A DNA stretch of 64,000 nucleotides from Streptomyces sp. MMG1533. Its GTDB lineage: Bacteria > Actinomycetota > Actinomycetes > Streptomycetales > Streptomycetaceae. The notes beneath the pieces are model-generated. The model saw only the letters and a program-made list of their open reading frames with translations, was not told the DNA's origin and searched no databases. The DNA is taken from contig NZ_LGDG01000041.1 of NCBI RefSeq assembly GCF_001279775.1, positions 124,001 to 188,000 on the forward strand, given 5' to 3'. Of the stretch, positions 41,250-51,551 are shown piece by piece (within the stretch, counting starts at the first letter, position 1; the number at the start of each line of letters is the position of its first letter). A program made the translations under genes and the position numbers.

Positions 41250-43829
41250 CTACCTGCTGCGCGCCGACGTCACCCGGTACACGTCGTACACGCCCTCGAC
41301 TCCCCTGACCGCCTTCAGGACGTGCCCGAGGTGCTTCGGGTCGCCCATCTCGAAGGTGAAGCGGGAGGTCGCCACTCGGTCGCGGGAGGTCTGGACGGCC
41401 GCGGAGAGGATGTTGACGTGCTGGTCGGACAGGACTCGCGTGACGTCCGACAGGAGTCGGGAGCGGTCCAGGGCCTCCACCTGGATGGCGACCAGGAAGA
41501 CCGAGGACTGGGTGGGCGCCCACTCGACCTCGAGGATGCGCTCGGGCTCGCGGGAGAGTGACTCCACGTTCACACAGTCACTGCGGTGAACCGATACGCC
41601 ACTACCGCGCGTGACGAAACCGATGATCGGGTCGCCGGGGACCGGGGTACAACAGCGGGCCAGCTTGACCCACACGTCGTCGACACCCTTGACCACGACA
41701 CCCGGGTCGTTGCTGCTGCGCCGCTTGCGGCTGCGGCCACGGGACGGCGGTACCGACTCGTCGATCTCCTCGGTGGCCGCCTCCTCCCCGCCGAGCGCCT
41801 GGACGAGCTTCTGCACGACGTTCTGCGCGGAGACATGCCCCTCGCCGATCGCCGCGTACAGCGCGGAGATGTCCGGGTAGCGCATCTCGTGGGCGAGCGT
41901 CACGAGCGAGTCGCCGGTCAGGATGCGCTGGATCGGCAGGTTCTGTTTGCGCATCGCGCGGACGATGGCGTCCTTGCCCTGCTCGATCGCCTCGTCGCGC
42001 CGCTCCTTGGAGAACCACGCCCGGATCTTGTTGCGGGCGCGCGGCGACTTCACGAAGTTCAGCCAGTCCCGGGACGGTCCGGCCCCGGCCGCCTTGGACG
42101 TGAAGACCTCCACCAGGTCGCCGTTGTCCAGGGTCGATTCGAGCGGTACGAGGCGTCCGTTGACTCGGGCCCCTATGGTGCGGTGGCCCACCTCGGTGTG
42201 CACCGCGTACGAGAAGTCCACGGGGGTGGCTCCGGCCGGCAGCGCTATCACGTCACCCTTCGGAGTGAAGACGAAGACCTCGTTGCGTGACAGGTCGAAG
42301 CGCAGGGATTCGAGGAACTCGCCGGGGTCCTCGGTCTCCTTCTGCCAGTCGAGGAGCTGGCGCAGCCACGCCATGTCGTTGAGGTGGTCGTCCTTGCCGG
42401 TGGTCCTCGGCTGGTCCGAACGCACCTTGGAGGTGCCGGCGACGGCCTCCTGCTTGTACTTCCAGTGGGCGGCGATGCCGTACTCGGCGCGGCGGTGCAT
42501 GTCGAACGTACGGATCTGGAGTTCCACCGGCTTGCCGTTGGGCCCGATGACCGTCGTGTGCAGCGACTGGTACATGTTGAACTTGGGCATCGCGATGTAG
42601 TCCTTGAACCGGCCGGGGACCGGGTTCCATCGCGCGTGCACGGTGCCGAGAGCGGCGTAGCAGTCCCTGACCGTGTCCACCAGGACGCGGATGCCCACCA
42701 GGTCGTAGATCTCCGCGAAGTCCCGGCCGCGGACGATCATCTTCTGGTAGACGCTGTAGTAGTGCTTCGGGCGGCCGGTGACGGTCGCCTTGATACGGGC
42801 GGCGCGCAGGTCGGCCTGGACCTCGTCGGTCACTATGGCCAGGTACTCGTCACGCTTCGGTGCCCGCTCGGCAACCAGCCGTACGATCTCGTCGTACATC
42901 TTGGGGTAGAGGATCGCGAAGGCGAGGTCCTCCAGCTCCCACTTGATGGTGTTCATGCCCAGCCGGTGGGCCAGCGGCGCGTAGATCTCGAGGGTCTCGC
43001 GCGCCTTCTTCTCCTGCTTCTCGCGCTTGAGGTAGCGCATGGTGCGCATGTTGTGCAGGCGGTCGGCGAGCTTGATGACCAGGACGCGCGGGTCCTTGGC
43101 CATCGCCACGACCATCTTGCGCACGGTCTCGGCCTGCGCGGCCTCGCCGAACTTGACCTTGTCCAGCTTGGTGACGCCGTCGACGAGCAGGGCGACCGAG
43201 TCGCCGAAGTCTCGGCGGAGCTGGTCGAGGCCGTACTCGGTGTCCTCGACGGTGTCGTGCAGGAGCCCGGCCATCAGGGTGGCGGGGTCCATGCCGAGCT
43301 CGGCGAGGATCGTGGTCACCGCGAGCGGGTGCGTGATGTACGGGTCGCCGCTCTTGCGCTTCTGGCCGCGGTGCCAGCGCTCGGCGACCTGGTAGGCCTT
43401 CTCGATCTGCCGGAGCGTCGCCGTCTCGATCTTCGGGTCGTTGCTGCGCACTATCCGCAGCAGCGGCTCCAGGACCGGGTTGTACGGGTTGGAGCGCTGG
43501 ACACCGAGACGGGCGAGCCGGGCGCGGACACGGTTGGAGGAGCCGGTGCGGGCAGGCTGGCCTGCGGTGGGGCGCACCGCGGGCGAGTTCGTGGGCTGCT
43601 GGGGCGACGGGGGTCCCCCCGCTCGGGCGGCGTCGGGGGTGGGCGACGGCGGGACCGGCTTGGGGCGCGCCTGCTCGGCCGACTTGTCGACGGGCGCCGA
43701 CTGGGCGTGCTCGACCGGCCCGCGGGGGTCGTTCTTCGCCTGGCCCGCGTCGGTCGGCGCGGGCTTCGCCGCGGGCCCCGAGGCGGACTCGGGCTTGGCG
43801 GCGGTCAGGTGTTGGGCCTCGTCTGGCAA
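41250..43829 (-). CDS. relA: Bifunctional (p)ppGpp synthetase/hydrolase Rel
   Basis: Rel makes and destroys the alarmone (p)ppGpp and so drives the stringent response, which in Streptomyces is tied to antibiotic production and sporulation. The 859-residue protein has a disordered Pro/Ala-rich leader (1-100). The hydrolase domain follows, with intact His153 and the HD motif His191-Asp192 and E195-D196 (HDTVEDT). The synthetase domain carries [12 protein letters not shown], and a TGS domain (about 515-575) and a C-terminal ACT domain complete it. All catalytic motifs are present, so both activities are expected. The start codon is a rare TTG at 43827-43829 with AGGAG upstream. It lies downstream of apt. 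Confidence 0.97.
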   Translation of the reverse strand: MPDEAQHLTAAKPESASGPAAKPAPTDAGQAKNDPRGPVEHAQSAPVDKSAEQARPKPVPPSPTPDAARAGGPPSPQQPTNSPAVRPTAGQPARTGSSNRVRARLARLGVQRSNPYNPVLEPLLRIVRSNDPKIETATLRQIEKAYQVAERWHRGQKRKSGDPYITHPLAVTTILAELGMDPATLMAGLLHDTVEDTEYGLDQLRRDFGDSVALLVDGVTKLDKVKFGEAAQAETVRKMVVAMAKDPRVLVIKLADRLHNMRTMRYLKREKQEKKARETLEIYAPLAHRLGMNTIKWELEDLAFAILYPKMYDEIVRLVAERAPKRDEYLAIVTDEVQADLRAARIKATVTGRPKHYYSVYQKMIVRGRDFAEIYDLVGIRVLVDTVRDCYAALGTVHARWNPVPGRFKDYIAMPKFNMYQSLHTTVIGPNGKPVELQIRTFDMHRRAEYGIAAHWKYKQEAVAGTSKVRSDQPRTTGKDDHLNDMAWLRQLLDWQKETEDPGEFLESLRFDLSRNEVFVFTPKGDVIALPAGATPVDFSYAVHTEVGHRTIGARVNGRLVPLESTLDNGDLVEVFTSKAAGAGPSRDWLNFVKSPRARNKIRAWFSKERRDEAIEQGKDAIVRAMRKQNLPIQRILTGDSLVTLAHEMRYPDISALYAAIGEGHVSAQNVVQKLVQALGGEEAATEEIDESVPPSRGRSRKRRSSNDPGVVVKGVDDVWVKLARCCTPVPGDPIIGFVTRGSGVSVHRSDCVNVESLSREPERILEVEWAPTQSSVFLVAIQVEALDRSRLLSDVTRVLSDQHVNILSAAVQTSRDRVATSRFTFEMGDPKHLGHVLKAVRGVEGVYDVYRVTSARSR

Positions 43830-43951
43830 GAGGACTCCTCGTGCGCGATCCGGGTCCCCCGGTCAGGCTCCGGAGACCCCATGGTAGCGAGCCTGCGCCC
43901 CAGGATCGCCTTCAGGCCGATGTGAGGGCCGTCTACCCGTGAAACGCGAGA

Positions 43952-43980
43952 GGCGGGCGCCGGATTCCTCCGGGCCCGCC
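43952..43980 (-). terminator. Hairpin after the sec-apt genes
   Basis: A 12-bp stem with one bulged base and a 4-base loop starts 55 bases past the apt stop. It probably ends the yajC-secD-secF-apt transcript before rel. Confidence 0.65.
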
Positions 43981-44034
43981 ACTGCGGTGTCCTGCGGGTG
44001 GCACACGCCTTGCGCAGGGGTTCTGTACAGGTGC

Positions 44035-44574
44035 TCAGACCTTGAGCAGCGCCTCCAGCGGGGCGCCGGCGAGGACCGGCTCCAGGCGGCCGCGGCCGCC
44101 CAGGAAGCCGAGCTCCATCAGGACGGCGAGGCCCGCGACCTCGGCGCCCGCCCGGCGGATGAGCTGGATCGAGGCCTCGGCGGTGCCGCCGGTGGCGAGG
44201 ACGTCGTCGACGACCAGAACACGGTCGGCCGCGGTCAGGTCCTCGGCGTGCACCTCGATCTCCGCCGAGCCGTACTCCAGGTCGTACGCCTGGCTGAGGG
44301 TCGCTCCGGGGAGCTTGCCCGCCTTGCGCACGGGGATGAACCCGAGGCCGGCGCGGACGGCGACAGGGGCGCCGAGGATGAAGCCGCGGGCCTCCAGGCC
44401 GACGATCTTCGTGGCGCCGGCGTCCGCGGCGATTGCGGCGAGGGCGTCGGTGAGCGCGGTGAACGCCGCCGGGTCCGCCAGGAGCGGGGTGATGTCCTTG
44501 AACATCACGCCCGGCTCCGGGTAGTCCGCCACGTCACGGATCCGGCTGAGCAGCAGCTCCTCGATGCCGGTCAT
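44035..44574 (-). CDS. apt: Adenine phosphoribosyltransferase
   Basis: Apt salvages adenine to AMP with PRPP. The 179-residue protein has the PRPP motif VLVVDDVLATGGTAEAS near residues 117-133, and GVMFKDITPLLAD and KIVGLEARGFILGAPVA at the expected places. Its start overlaps the secF stop by ATGA (44571-44574), so translation is coupled. Linkage secD-secF-apt-rel is conserved in actinobacteria. Confidence 0.97.
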   Translation of the reverse strand: MTGIEELLLSRIRDVADYPEPGVMFKDITPLLADPAAFTALTDALAAIAADAGATKIVGLEARGFILGAPVAVRAGLGFIPVRKAGKLPGATLSQAYDLEYGSAEIEVHAEDLTAADRVLVVDDVLATGGTAEASIQLIRRAGAEVAGLAVLMELGFLGGRGRLEPVLAGAPLEALLKV

Positions 44575-45695
44575 CGGCGCTTCCCCGACGGACGGCCACG
44601 GCCCCGGCTGCGGGACGGGGGCTGGTTGCGCGGGCCGACGACCGCGGGAGTCGCGTCGTCGTCCTCGGGCTCGTCGTCGAACGCCGCATCGGTGACCGGG
44701 GCATCCAGGGACTCGCCCGTGGCGGCCGCCTGCGCCCGCTTGGCGAGCACGCGCTTCCTGAGGGCCTTCATCTGCGGCTCGCGCTCCTTGAGGTCGGCGA
44801 CGAGCGGCGTGGCGATGAAGATCGAGGAGTACGCACCGGCCGCGAGGCCGACGAACAGCGACAGCGAGATGTCGTTCAGCATGCCGGCGCCGAGGACACC
44901 GCCACCGATGAACAGCAGGCCCGCCACCGGCAGCAGCGCCACCACGGTGGTGTTGATGGAACGGACCAGAGTGCTGTTGATCGACCGGTTGGCGATGTCG
45001 CTGTACGTCCAGCGGGTCTGCTTGGTGATGTCCTTGGTCTGCTCCTTGAGACTGTCGAAGACGACGACCGTGTCGTAGAGCGAGTAACCGAGGATGGTCA
45101 GCAGACCGATCACCGTGCCCGGCGTGACCTCGAAGCCGACGAGGGCGTAGATGCCGACGGTGATGGTGATGTCGTGGATCAGCGCGACGAACGCGGCGAC
45201 CGCCATCCGCCACTCGAAGGCGATCGCCAGATAGATCACGACCAGCACCAGGAAGATGCCGAGGCCCTGCCAGGCCTTGTCGGCGACCTGGTCACCCCAG
45301 CTGGGGCCGACCAGGTCGGCGTTGATCTGCTCGCTGTCGAGCTTCAGGTCCTCGGCGAGCACCTTCTTGATCTGGTTGGACTTGTCGGTGTCGATGCCCG
45401 CCAGCTGGATGCGCAGGGTGCCGTCGCCGAGCTTCTGGACGATCGCGTCGTGGCCGGAGGCCTCTTCCGCGTACGTCTCGGCCTGCGACACCGAGACGCT
45501 CGTGTTCTTCGGGGTGGTGAAGACGGCACCGCCCTGGAACTCGATGCCCATGTTCAGGCCGCGCACCGCCAGGCCGACGATGGCCGTGATGGTGATCAGG
45601 ATCGAGAGGCCGTACCAGATCTTGCGGTTGCCGACGAAGTCGTAGCCGACCTCGCCACGGTGCAGTCGGGCGCCGAGGTTGCCGAGCTTCGACAT
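44571..45695 (-). CDS. secF: Preprotein translocase subunit SecF
   Basis: SecF together with SecD uses the proton gradient to pull secreted proteins outward. The 374-residue protein has the first membrane helix at about 27-47 (KIWYGLSILITITAIVGLAV) and the periplasmic part with GIEFQGGAVF. Five further helices follow, with LIHDITITVGIYALVGFEV and LTILGYSLYDTVVVFDSL, the conserved SecF signature, and then NTTVVALLPVAGLLFIGG. A basic C-terminal tail ends in GRGRPSGKRR. It starts one base past secD. Confidence 0.97.
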   Translation of the reverse strand: MSKLGNLGARLHRGEVGYDFVGNRKIWYGLSILITITAIVGLAVRGLNMGIEFQGGAVFTTPKNTSVSVSQAETYAEEASGHDAIVQKLGDGTLRIQLAGIDTDKSNQIKKVLAEDLKLDSEQINADLVGPSWGDQVADKAWQGLGIFLVLVVIYLAIAFEWRMAVAAFVALIHDITITVGIYALVGFEVTPGTVIGLLTILGYSLYDTVVVFDSLKEQTKDITKQTRWTYSDIANRSINSTLVRSINTTVVALLPVAGLLFIGGGVLGAGMLNDISLSLFVGLAAGAYSSIFIATPLVADLKEREPQMKALRKRVLAKRAQAAATGESLDAPVTDAAFDDEPEDDDATPAVVGPRNQPPSRSRGRGRPSGKRR

Positions 45696-45696
45696 C

Positions 45697-47463
45697 TCAC
45701 GCCTCCTTCGGGTCGACAGGGCCTGCGGCAGTGTGCGAGGGACGGCGGGTGCGGCGCAGCGGGGGCTTGGCGCCCAGTCGCTTCGGGTCGAGGCCGGACC
45801 AGCTGTGGCCGCTGGAGAAGAACTTGCTGCGCGCGAGGATCGTCAGCAGCGGCTTGGTGAACAGGAAGACGACCACCACGTCGAGCACGGTGGTCAGGCC
45901 GAGCGTGAACGCGAAGCCCTGGACCTTGCCGACGGTGACGATGAAGAGCACCGCGGCGGCGAGGAACGACACGAAGTCGGAGACCAGGATGGTGCGCCGG
46001 GCACGAGGCCAGGCGCGTTCCACGGCGGGGCGCAGCGTGCGACCCTCTCGGATCTCGTCCCGGACCCGTTCGAAGTACACGATGAACGAGTCCGCTGTGA
46101 TACCGATCGCGACGATCGCACCGCAGACGGCCGGGAGGTTCAGCGCGAAGCCGATGGCCGGGCCGAGCAGCGCCATGATCACGTAGGTGAGGGCCGCGGA
46201 GACCAGCAGCGAGGCGACGGCGATGAGCGCCAGGCCGCGGTAGTACGCCACCAGGTAGAGGACGACCAGGGCGAGGCCGATCGCGCCGGCGATCAGACCG
46301 GCCTTCAGCTGCTCACCGCCGAGCGCGGCGGTCACCGTGGTGACGCTGTCCTCCTTGAAGGTCAGCGGCAGGGCGCCGTAGGACAGCATGTTGGAGAGGC
46401 TCTGGGCCGACTCCTGGTTGAAGTTGCCGGAGATCTCCGCGTTGCCGCCGGTCAGCGCCTGGCTGACGGACGGGTCGGAGACGACCTCGCCGTCCAGGAC
46501 GATGGCGAACTGGTTCTGCGGGGGCTGGTTCTGGGCCAGCTTGCCGGTGATGTCGCCGAACTTCTTGGCGCCGCCGGACGTGAACTTCATGGTGACGGTC
46601 CAGCCGGCGCCGGTCGTCGTGTTGAGGACGGCCTTTGCCTCGTCCACGTCGGTGCCGTCGACCTCGGCCGGGCCCAGGACGTACTTCTGCCACTGACCCT
46701 GCGAGTTCTGGCCGCAGGCCACGGTGGAGTCGGTGGGCTTGGCGCCGTCACCGGCCTTGGCTCGGGCCTTCGCGTCGGTGCAGTCGAGGGCGGTGTACTG
46801 GGCCTCGAGCTTGGCGGCCGCCGCGCTGGCGTCGCCGCTGCTCGCGGACGGGGAGGCGGAGGCACTCGCGGAGGCCGAGGCGCTCGTCGACGGCGTGGGG
46901 TCGGCCTTCAGGGCGTCGGTGACCGCGCGGCCCTGCGAGGTGGAGGTCGCCGACGGGGTGGTGGAACTGGAGGGAGACGACGACGAGGTCGCCTTGTCCG
47001 TGGCCTTGTCGGTGCTCGACGCGCTCGGCGACGGGCTGGCCGTCGCGGCGGCGCCCGAGACCTCGGTGGCGAGGACCGGTCGGAAGTACAGCTTGGCGGT
47101 GGTGCCGACCTGCTTCTGGGCCTCCTCGGAGTTCGTACCCTTGGGGATGTTGACGATGATGTTCTTGTCGCCCTGGGTCTGAACCTCGGCCTCCGAGACG
47201 CCAAGACCATTGACACGGCGGTTCATGATGTCGACCGCGGTGTCCATGTTGGTCTTGTTGATCGCGGATTCCTGGCCGGCCTCCGGGACCGCCCGGAGCG
47301 TGATGCTCGTACCACCGGCAAGGTCGATGCCGAGACGCGGAGTGGTGTGCCCGGAGAGGAACATTCCTCCGGTGAGCGCCACGATGGCGATCAGGATGAG
47401 GGCCAGCGAGCGCCATGGCTTGCTCTGGGCGCTCGCGCTCCGGCCCTTCTTAGGTGCTGCCAC
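45697..47463 (-). CDS. secD: Preprotein translocase subunit SecD with a Ser/Ala/Thr-rich insert
   Basis: SecD is the large partner of SecF. The 588-residue protein has one N-terminal membrane helix (about 22-40, SLALILIAIVALTGGMFL) and GIDLAGGTSITLR (the conserved periplasmic start). The P1 region contains two low-complexity stretches of Ser, Ala, Thr and Pro (about 145-225), which are absent from E. coli SecD. Five C-terminal membrane helices include GITADSFIVYFERVRDE. The GTG at 47461-47463 agrees with the family start; a longer frame upstream lacks support. A short spacer of 133 bases separates it from yajC. Confidence 0.95.
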   Translation of the reverse strand: MAAPKKGRSASAQSKPWRSLALILIAIVALTGGMFLSGHTTPRLGIDLAGGTSITLRAVPEAGQESAINKTNMDTAVDIMNRRVNGLGVSEAEVQTQGDKNIIVNIPKGTNSEEAQKQVGTTAKLYFRPVLATEVSGAAATASPSPSASSTDKATDKATSSSSPSSSTTPSATSTSQGRAVTDALKADPTPSTSASASASASASPSASSGDASAAAAKLEAQYTALDCTDAKARAKAGDGAKPTDSTVACGQNSQGQWQKYVLGPAEVDGTDVDEAKAVLNTTTGAGWTVTMKFTSGGAKKFGDITGKLAQNQPPQNQFAIVLDGEVVSDPSVSQALTGGNAEISGNFNQESAQSLSNMLSYGALPLTFKEDSVTTVTAALGGEQLKAGLIAGAIGLALVVLYLVAYYRGLALIAVASLLVSAALTYVIMALLGPAIGFALNLPAVCGAIVAIGITADSFIVYFERVRDEIREGRTLRPAVERAWPRARRTILVSDFVSFLAAAVLFIVTVGKVQGFAFTLGLTTVLDVVVVFLFTKPLLTILARSKFFSSGHSWSGLDPKRLGAKPPLRRTRRPSHTAAGPVDPKEA

Positions 47464-47596
47464 CTTCTCGTACTCCCTCTCGGGCCGCCTCGCGCCGGAT
47501 CTGCGGGCGGGCGGCCATGACATGGTGTCGGGATCCCGTGCGAGCTGTGCACGTCCCAGGGGCACGCGGAGCGGGCCCGCGCGCCCGGGAGTGCGG

Positions 47597-48127
47597 CTAC
47601 TTCGCCTCGGAGTCGCCGTCGGTCTTCTTCGGCTCCTCGTCCGTCTTCGCCCCGGCGGCCTCGGTTTCGGCCTCTGCCTCGGTGTCGGCCGGGGTCTCGG
47701 CAGGCTCCTCGGCCGTGTCCTTCTTGCCGAGGTCGACGGACTTGTCGTCGGAAGCGTCGGCAGCGTCGGCGGCGGGCTCGTCGGTCTCGGTGAGGGAGGA
47801 GGCGTCGTCCGGGACGACGTCGGAGTCGGACTTCAGGTCGTGCTCGATGCCGTGGACGATGCGGTTGTACTCGTCGTCCGAGAGGACTGCACCGATCGCG
47901 TTCTTCGCGAAGAGGAGGTCGACGCCGGGACCGGCATCGACGAGGACCGTGTCCTCATTGACTTCCTTGACCGTCGCGTACATGCCCCCGATGGTGCGGA
48001 TGCCGCTGCCGGGCTGCATTTCGTTCCGCATGTTCGCGGCCGCCTGCTGCTTCTTCTTGGCCGAGCGGGTCATCAGGAACATGGCCCCGATGAGCACGAT
48101 GAACGGGAGGAGGGTCACGAGACTCAC
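47597..48127 (-). CDS. yajC: Preprotein translocase subunit YajC
   Basis: YajC is the small accessory protein of SecDF. The 176-residue protein has one N-terminal membrane helix (about 3-20, LVTLLPFIVLIGAMFLM) and the basic stop RSAKKKQQAAANMRNEM. A YajC core with GIRTIGGMYATVKEVNEDTVLVDAGPG runs up to about residue 95. The last 75 or so residues are almost only Asp, Glu, Ala, Thr and Lys, which makes it longer than the usual 110. Start codon GTG. It begins the yajC-secD-secF-apt unit. Confidence 0.94.
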   Translation of the reverse strand: MSLVTLLPFIVLIGAMFLMTRSAKKKQQAAANMRNEMQPGSGIRTIGGMYATVKEVNEDTVLVDAGPGVDLLFAKNAIGAVLSDDEYNRIVHGIEHDLKSDSDVVPDDASSLTETDEPAADAADASDDKSVDLGKKDTAEEPAETPADTEAEAETEAAGAKTDEEPKKTDGDSEAK

Positions 48128-48291
48128 GGGTCGGTACTTCCTTCACGTGACCGCGATGGTGAGCGGCCTGATGGTTGGGGGTGTGTACGCCGCCGACAAA
48201 GGCGGCATCGGCGGAGTCTAAGCGAGTCCGCGCGCATGGAACAACGCTCAGCATGGCACCAGGGTTCCTGACCCGGCCATCGCGCTCGCCG

Positions 48292-49386
48292 TCACGCCCC
48301 GAACAGGTCCTGTTGTCCGTTTCCTGTGGCCGTGGAGCGCGGCGGGGTGAGGCCGAGATGCGCCCAGGCGGCGGGCGTGCCGACCCGGCCGCGCGGGGTC
48401 CGGGCGAGCAGGCCCTCCCGGACGAGGAAGGGTTCGGCGACCTCCTCCACGGTCTCGCGCTCCTCCCCCACCGCGACGGCGAGCGTCGACAGGCCCACCG
48501 GGCCCCCGCCGAACAGCTTGAGCAGAGCCTCGAGAACCGCGCGGTCGAGACGGTCCAGGCCGCGGGCGTCGACCTCGTAGACGGCGAGGGCCGCCCCGGC
48601 GATGTCGCGCGTGATCAGGCCGTCGGCCTTGACCTGGGCGTAGTCGCGCACGCGGCGCAGCAGACGGTTGGCGATACGAGGCGTGCCGCGGGAACGGCCG
48701 GCGATTTCCGCGGCGCCGTCGGCCTCGATCTCCACCTCGAGCAGGTTCGCCGAGCGGTGGATGACGCGCTCCAGCTCGACGGGCTCGTAGAACTCCATGT
48801 GCGCGGTGAAGCCGAAGCGGTCGCGCAGCGGAGGCGGCAGCAGGCCCGCGCGCGTGGTCGCGCCGACCAGCGTGAAGGGAGGCAGTTCGAGGGGGATGGC
48901 GGTGGCTCCGGGACCCTTGCCGACGATGACGTCGACGCGGTAGTCCTCCATCGCCATGTAGAGCATCTCCTCGGCGGGCCGGGACATGCGGTGGATCTCG
49001 TCGAGGAACAGCACCTCGCCCTCCTGGAGGGAGGAGAGGATCGCGGCGAGGTCGCCGGCGTGCTGGATCGCGGGGCCGCTGGTGATGCGGATCGGGGCGT
49101 TCATCTCGGCCGCGATGATCATCGACAGGGTCGTCTTGCCGAGGCCGGGAGCGCCGGAGAGCAGCACGTGGTCGGCGGTGGCGCCCCGCGCGCGTGCGGC
49201 GCGCAGGACGAGGTCGAGCTGTTCGCGGACCTTCTCCTGGCCGATGAACTCGCCCAGGTCCTTGGGGCGCAGGGCGGCCTCGACGGCCTGGTCCTCACGG
49301 TCGGCGACCGAGTCCACGAGCCGCTCCGCGGCGGGGCCGACGGGCCGCTCGGCGGCCGGGGTGTCGGTCGTGTCGTCCCAGTTCAC
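48292..49386 (-). CDS. ruvB: Holliday junction branch migration ATPase RuvB
   Basis: RuvB is the hexameric AAA+ motor that drives branch migration with RuvA. The 364-residue protein has Walker [12 protein letters not shown], Walker [16 protein letters not shown], sensor 1 in [11 protein letters not shown] and the C-terminal winged helix with [18 protein letters not shown]. The start is GTG at 49384-49386. It follows ruvA by 30 bases. Confidence 0.98.
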   Translation of the reverse strand: MNWDDTTDTPAAERPVGPAAERLVDSVADREDQAVEAALRPKDLGEFIGQEKVREQLDLVLRAARARGATADHVLLSGAPGLGKTTLSMIIAAEMNAPIRITSGPAIQHAGDLAAILSSLQEGEVLFLDEIHRMSRPAEEMLYMAMEDYRVDVIVGKGPGATAIPLELPPFTLVGATTRAGLLPPPLRDRFGFTAHMEFYEPVELERVIHRSANLLEVEIEADGAAEIAGRSRGTPRIANRLLRRVRDYAQVKADGLITRDIAGAALAVYEVDARGLDRLDRAVLEALLKLFGGGPVGLSTLAVAVGEERETVEEVAEPFLVREGLLARTPRGRVGTPAAWAHLGLTPPRSTATGNGQQDLFGA

Positions 49387-49416
49387 TGAGATCTCCTAGC
49401 TGGGTGGAGCAGACGG

Positions 49417-50022
49417 TCAGCGGGTGCGGTTCAGGCTTTGCAGAGCCGCCTTCAACAGCTGGCCGATCTGGGGCACGCCCTCGGTTGCCTCCGCCTGGGG
49501 TGCCACGGCGGACACCGCCTCGTCGGCCTCGCGGGTCGCGTATCCGAGCCCGATCAGGGCGGCGTGCAGCTGGTCGCGCCAGCCGGAGGTGACCGCCGTA
49601 CCGATGGCGGGTGCGCCGATCGGCTCGCCGAGGCGGTCCTTCAGCTCCAGGAGCAGCTTCTGAGCGCCCTTCTTGCCGATGCCGGGGACGGCGATGAGCG
49701 CCTTCTCGTCGCCGGTGGAGACGGCCCGGCGCAGGGCGTCCGGCGAGTGCACGGCGAGCATCGCCTGCGCGAGCCTCGGTCCGACCCCGCTTGCGGTCTG
49801 GAGCAGTTCGAAGGTCTGCCGCTCGTCGTCGTCCGCGAAGCCGTACAGGGTCAGCGAGTCCTCGCGGACCACCAGGGAGGTGGCCAGCTTCGTCGGCTGG
49901 CCCATGCGCAGTCCGGAGAGCGTGTTCGGCGTGCACTGGAGGGCGATGCCGATCCCACCCACCTCGACCACCGCGGAGTCGGGGGCGAGGGCGGCGACCG
50001 GACCGCTGACGAAGGCGATCAT
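49417..50022 (-). CDS. ruvA: Holliday junction DNA helicase subunit RuvA
   Basis: RuvA binds four-way junctions and loads RuvB. The 201-residue protein starts with [12 protein letters not shown] and has the helix-hairpin-helix repeats [15 protein letters not shown] and [18 protein letters not shown]. The flexible linker and domain III follow ([19 protein letters not shown]). Start overlaps the ruvC stop by ATGA (50019-50022). The longer frame upstream is antisense-like arginine-rich sequence. Confidence 0.97.
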   Translation of the reverse strand: MIAFVSGPVAALAPDSAVVEVGGIGIALQCTPNTLSGLRMGQPTKLATSLVVREDSLTLYGFADDDERQTFELLQTASGVGPRLAQAMLAVHSPDALRRAVSTGDEKALIAVPGIGKKGAQKLLLELKDRLGEPIGAPAIGTAVTSGWRDQLHAALIGLGYATREADEAVSAVAPQAEATEGVPQIGQLLKAALQSLNRTR

Positions 50023-50549
50023 GCCGTACGGCCTTTCGATGCGTGCAGGGCGACGGCCTGCTGGAGTCGGTTCTGGGCGGGGGCGCGCCAGATGTGGCAG
50101 ATGGCGAGCGCGAGGGCGTCGGCGGCGTCGGCCGGCTTCGGGGGCGCGTCGAGCCGCAGCAGACGGGTGACCATGGCGCCGACCTGGGCCTTGTCGGCGC
50201 GGCCGCTGCCGGTGACGGCGGCCTTGACCTCGCTGGGCGTGTGCAGGGCGACGGGAATGCCGCGGCGGGCGGCGCACAGCATGGCGACGGCGCTGGCCTG
50301 GGCAGTGCCCATCACCGTGCGGACGTTGTGCTGGCTGAAGACCCGCTCCACGGCGACGAATTCGGGCCGGTGCTCGTCCAGCCACTGCTCGATGCCCTGC
50401 TCGACGGCGACGAGGCGCTGCCCCAACTCGGCGTCCGCCGACGTCCGTACGACACCGACTCCGAGCATGGTGAGCGGCCGGCCCGCGACTCCTTCGACCA
50501 CACCGACACCGCACCGCGTGAGTCCGGGGTCCACCCCGAGTACGCGCAC
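50019..50549 (-). CDS. ruvC: Crossover junction endodeoxyribonuclease RuvC
   Basis: RuvC cuts Holliday junctions symmetrically. The 176-residue enzyme has the first catalytic Asp7 in [12 protein letters not shown], then Glu in [11 protein letters not shown] and the later acidic residues in the [16 protein letters not shown] block. The GTG at 50547-50549 has a strong AGGAGG ahead of it; earlier in-frame starts exist but lie in sequence without family similarity. Together with ruvA and ruvB it forms the complete resolvasome operon. Confidence 0.95.
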   Translation of the reverse strand: MRVLGVDPGLTRCGVGVVEGVAGRPLTMLGVGVVRTSADAELGQRLVAVEQGIEQWLDEHRPEFVAVERVFSQHNVRTVMGTAQASAVAMLCAARRGIPVALHTPSEVKAAVTGSGRADKAQVGAMVTRLLRLDAPPKPADAADALALAICHIWRAPAQNRLQQAVALHASKGRTA

Positions 50550-50693
50550 GCCGCCCCCCTCCTCTTTGCGGCTGAGCCGCCGCCGCTCTCGCGGACCTGG
50601 CTGAGCACCGTCGGGGTTCCTCCATTGATGTTGCGGGCCCCGGACGGTGATCTTTGGCTCCCGCCAGGCTATCCCCTGGCACCGACAACGGCC

Positions 50694-50725
50694 GCGGGCC
50701 GATGAGACGTGTCCCATCGGCCCGC
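50694..50725 (-). terminator. Hairpin between yebC and ruvC
   Basis: An 11-bp perfect stem (50694-50704 with 50715-50725), which can extend inward by 3 further pairs, lies 26 bases past the yebC stop. It is a likely terminator of the pdxST-yebC transcript. Confidence 0.7.
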
Positions 50726-50750
50726 CGAAATCGCCCCGCCCGCGGCGGCG

Positions 50751-51503
50751 TTACGCGTCGACCTTCTCCATGACCTCGTCGCTGACGTCGAAGTTGGCGA
50801 AGACGTTCTGCACGTCGTCGCTGTCCTCGAGCGCGTCGATCAGCTTGAAGATCTTCTTCGCGCCCTCTTCGTCGAGCTCGACCTGCATCGTCGGGACGAA
50901 GTTGGCGTCGGCGGAGTCGTAGTCGATGCCGGCGTCCTGGAGGGCGGTGCGGACCGCGACCAGGTCGGTGGCCTCGCTGATGACCTCGAAGGACTCACCG
51001 AGGTCGTTGACCTCCTCGGCGCCGGCGTCAAGGACGGCGCCGAGCACGTCGTCCTCGGCCAGTTCGCCCTTGGGGACGATCACGACGCCCTTGCGGTTGA
51101 AGAGGTACGACACCGAGCCCGGGTCGGCCATGGAGCCGCCGTTGCGGGTCATCGCGACGCGGACGTCGGAGGCGGCGCGGTTGCGGTTGTCGGTGAGGCA
51201 CTCGATGAGCACCGCGACACCGTTCGGGCCGTAACCCTCGTACATGATCGTCTCGTAGTCGGCGCCACCGGCCTCGAGGCCGCCGCCGCGCTTGACCGCG
51301 GAGTCGATGTTCTTGTTCGGGACCGACGACTTCTTCGCCTTCTGGATGGCGTCGTAGAGCGTCGGGTTGCCCTCGATGTCGACGCCGCCCATCCGGGCCG
51401 CGACCTCGATGTTCTTGATCAGCTTCGCGAAGAGCTTGCCGCGTTTGGCATCGATCACGGCCTTCTTGTGCTTCGTCGTAGCCCATTTAGAGTGGCCGGA
51501 CAT
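50751..51503 (-). CDS. yebC: YebC/PmpR-family transcriptional or translational regulator
   Basis: The 250-residue protein opens [25 protein letters not shown], the diagnostic start of the family, and continues with [19 protein letters not shown] and [21 protein letters not shown]. YebC proteins bind DNA in some bacteria, and a role in easing ribosome stalling at proline runs has been proposed for others. The ruvC-adjacent position is conserved in many phyla. It is 48 bases downstream of pdxT. Confidence 0.95.
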   Translation of the reverse strand: MSGHSKWATTKHKKAVIDAKRGKLFAKLIKNIEVAARMGGVDIEGNPTLYDAIQKAKKSSVPNKNIDSAVKRGGGLEAGGADYETIMYEGYGPNGVAVLIECLTDNRNRAASDVRVAMTRNGGSMADPGSVSYLFNRKGVVIVPKGELAEDDVLGAVLDAGAEEVNDLGESFEVISEATDLVAVRTALQDAGIDYDSADANFVPTMQVELDEEGAKKIFKLIDALEDSDDVQNVFANFDVSDEVMEKVDA

Positions 51504-51551
51504 CTGCCTGTCTCCTTCGCGTAACCCAGCTCTTTCCGAACGCCAGAGATC

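Noticed and set aside
48189..48206. Terminator between ruvB and yajC
   Set aside because: Only a 6-bp stem, GCCGCC with GGCGGC. Such short pairs are common by chance at this GC content.
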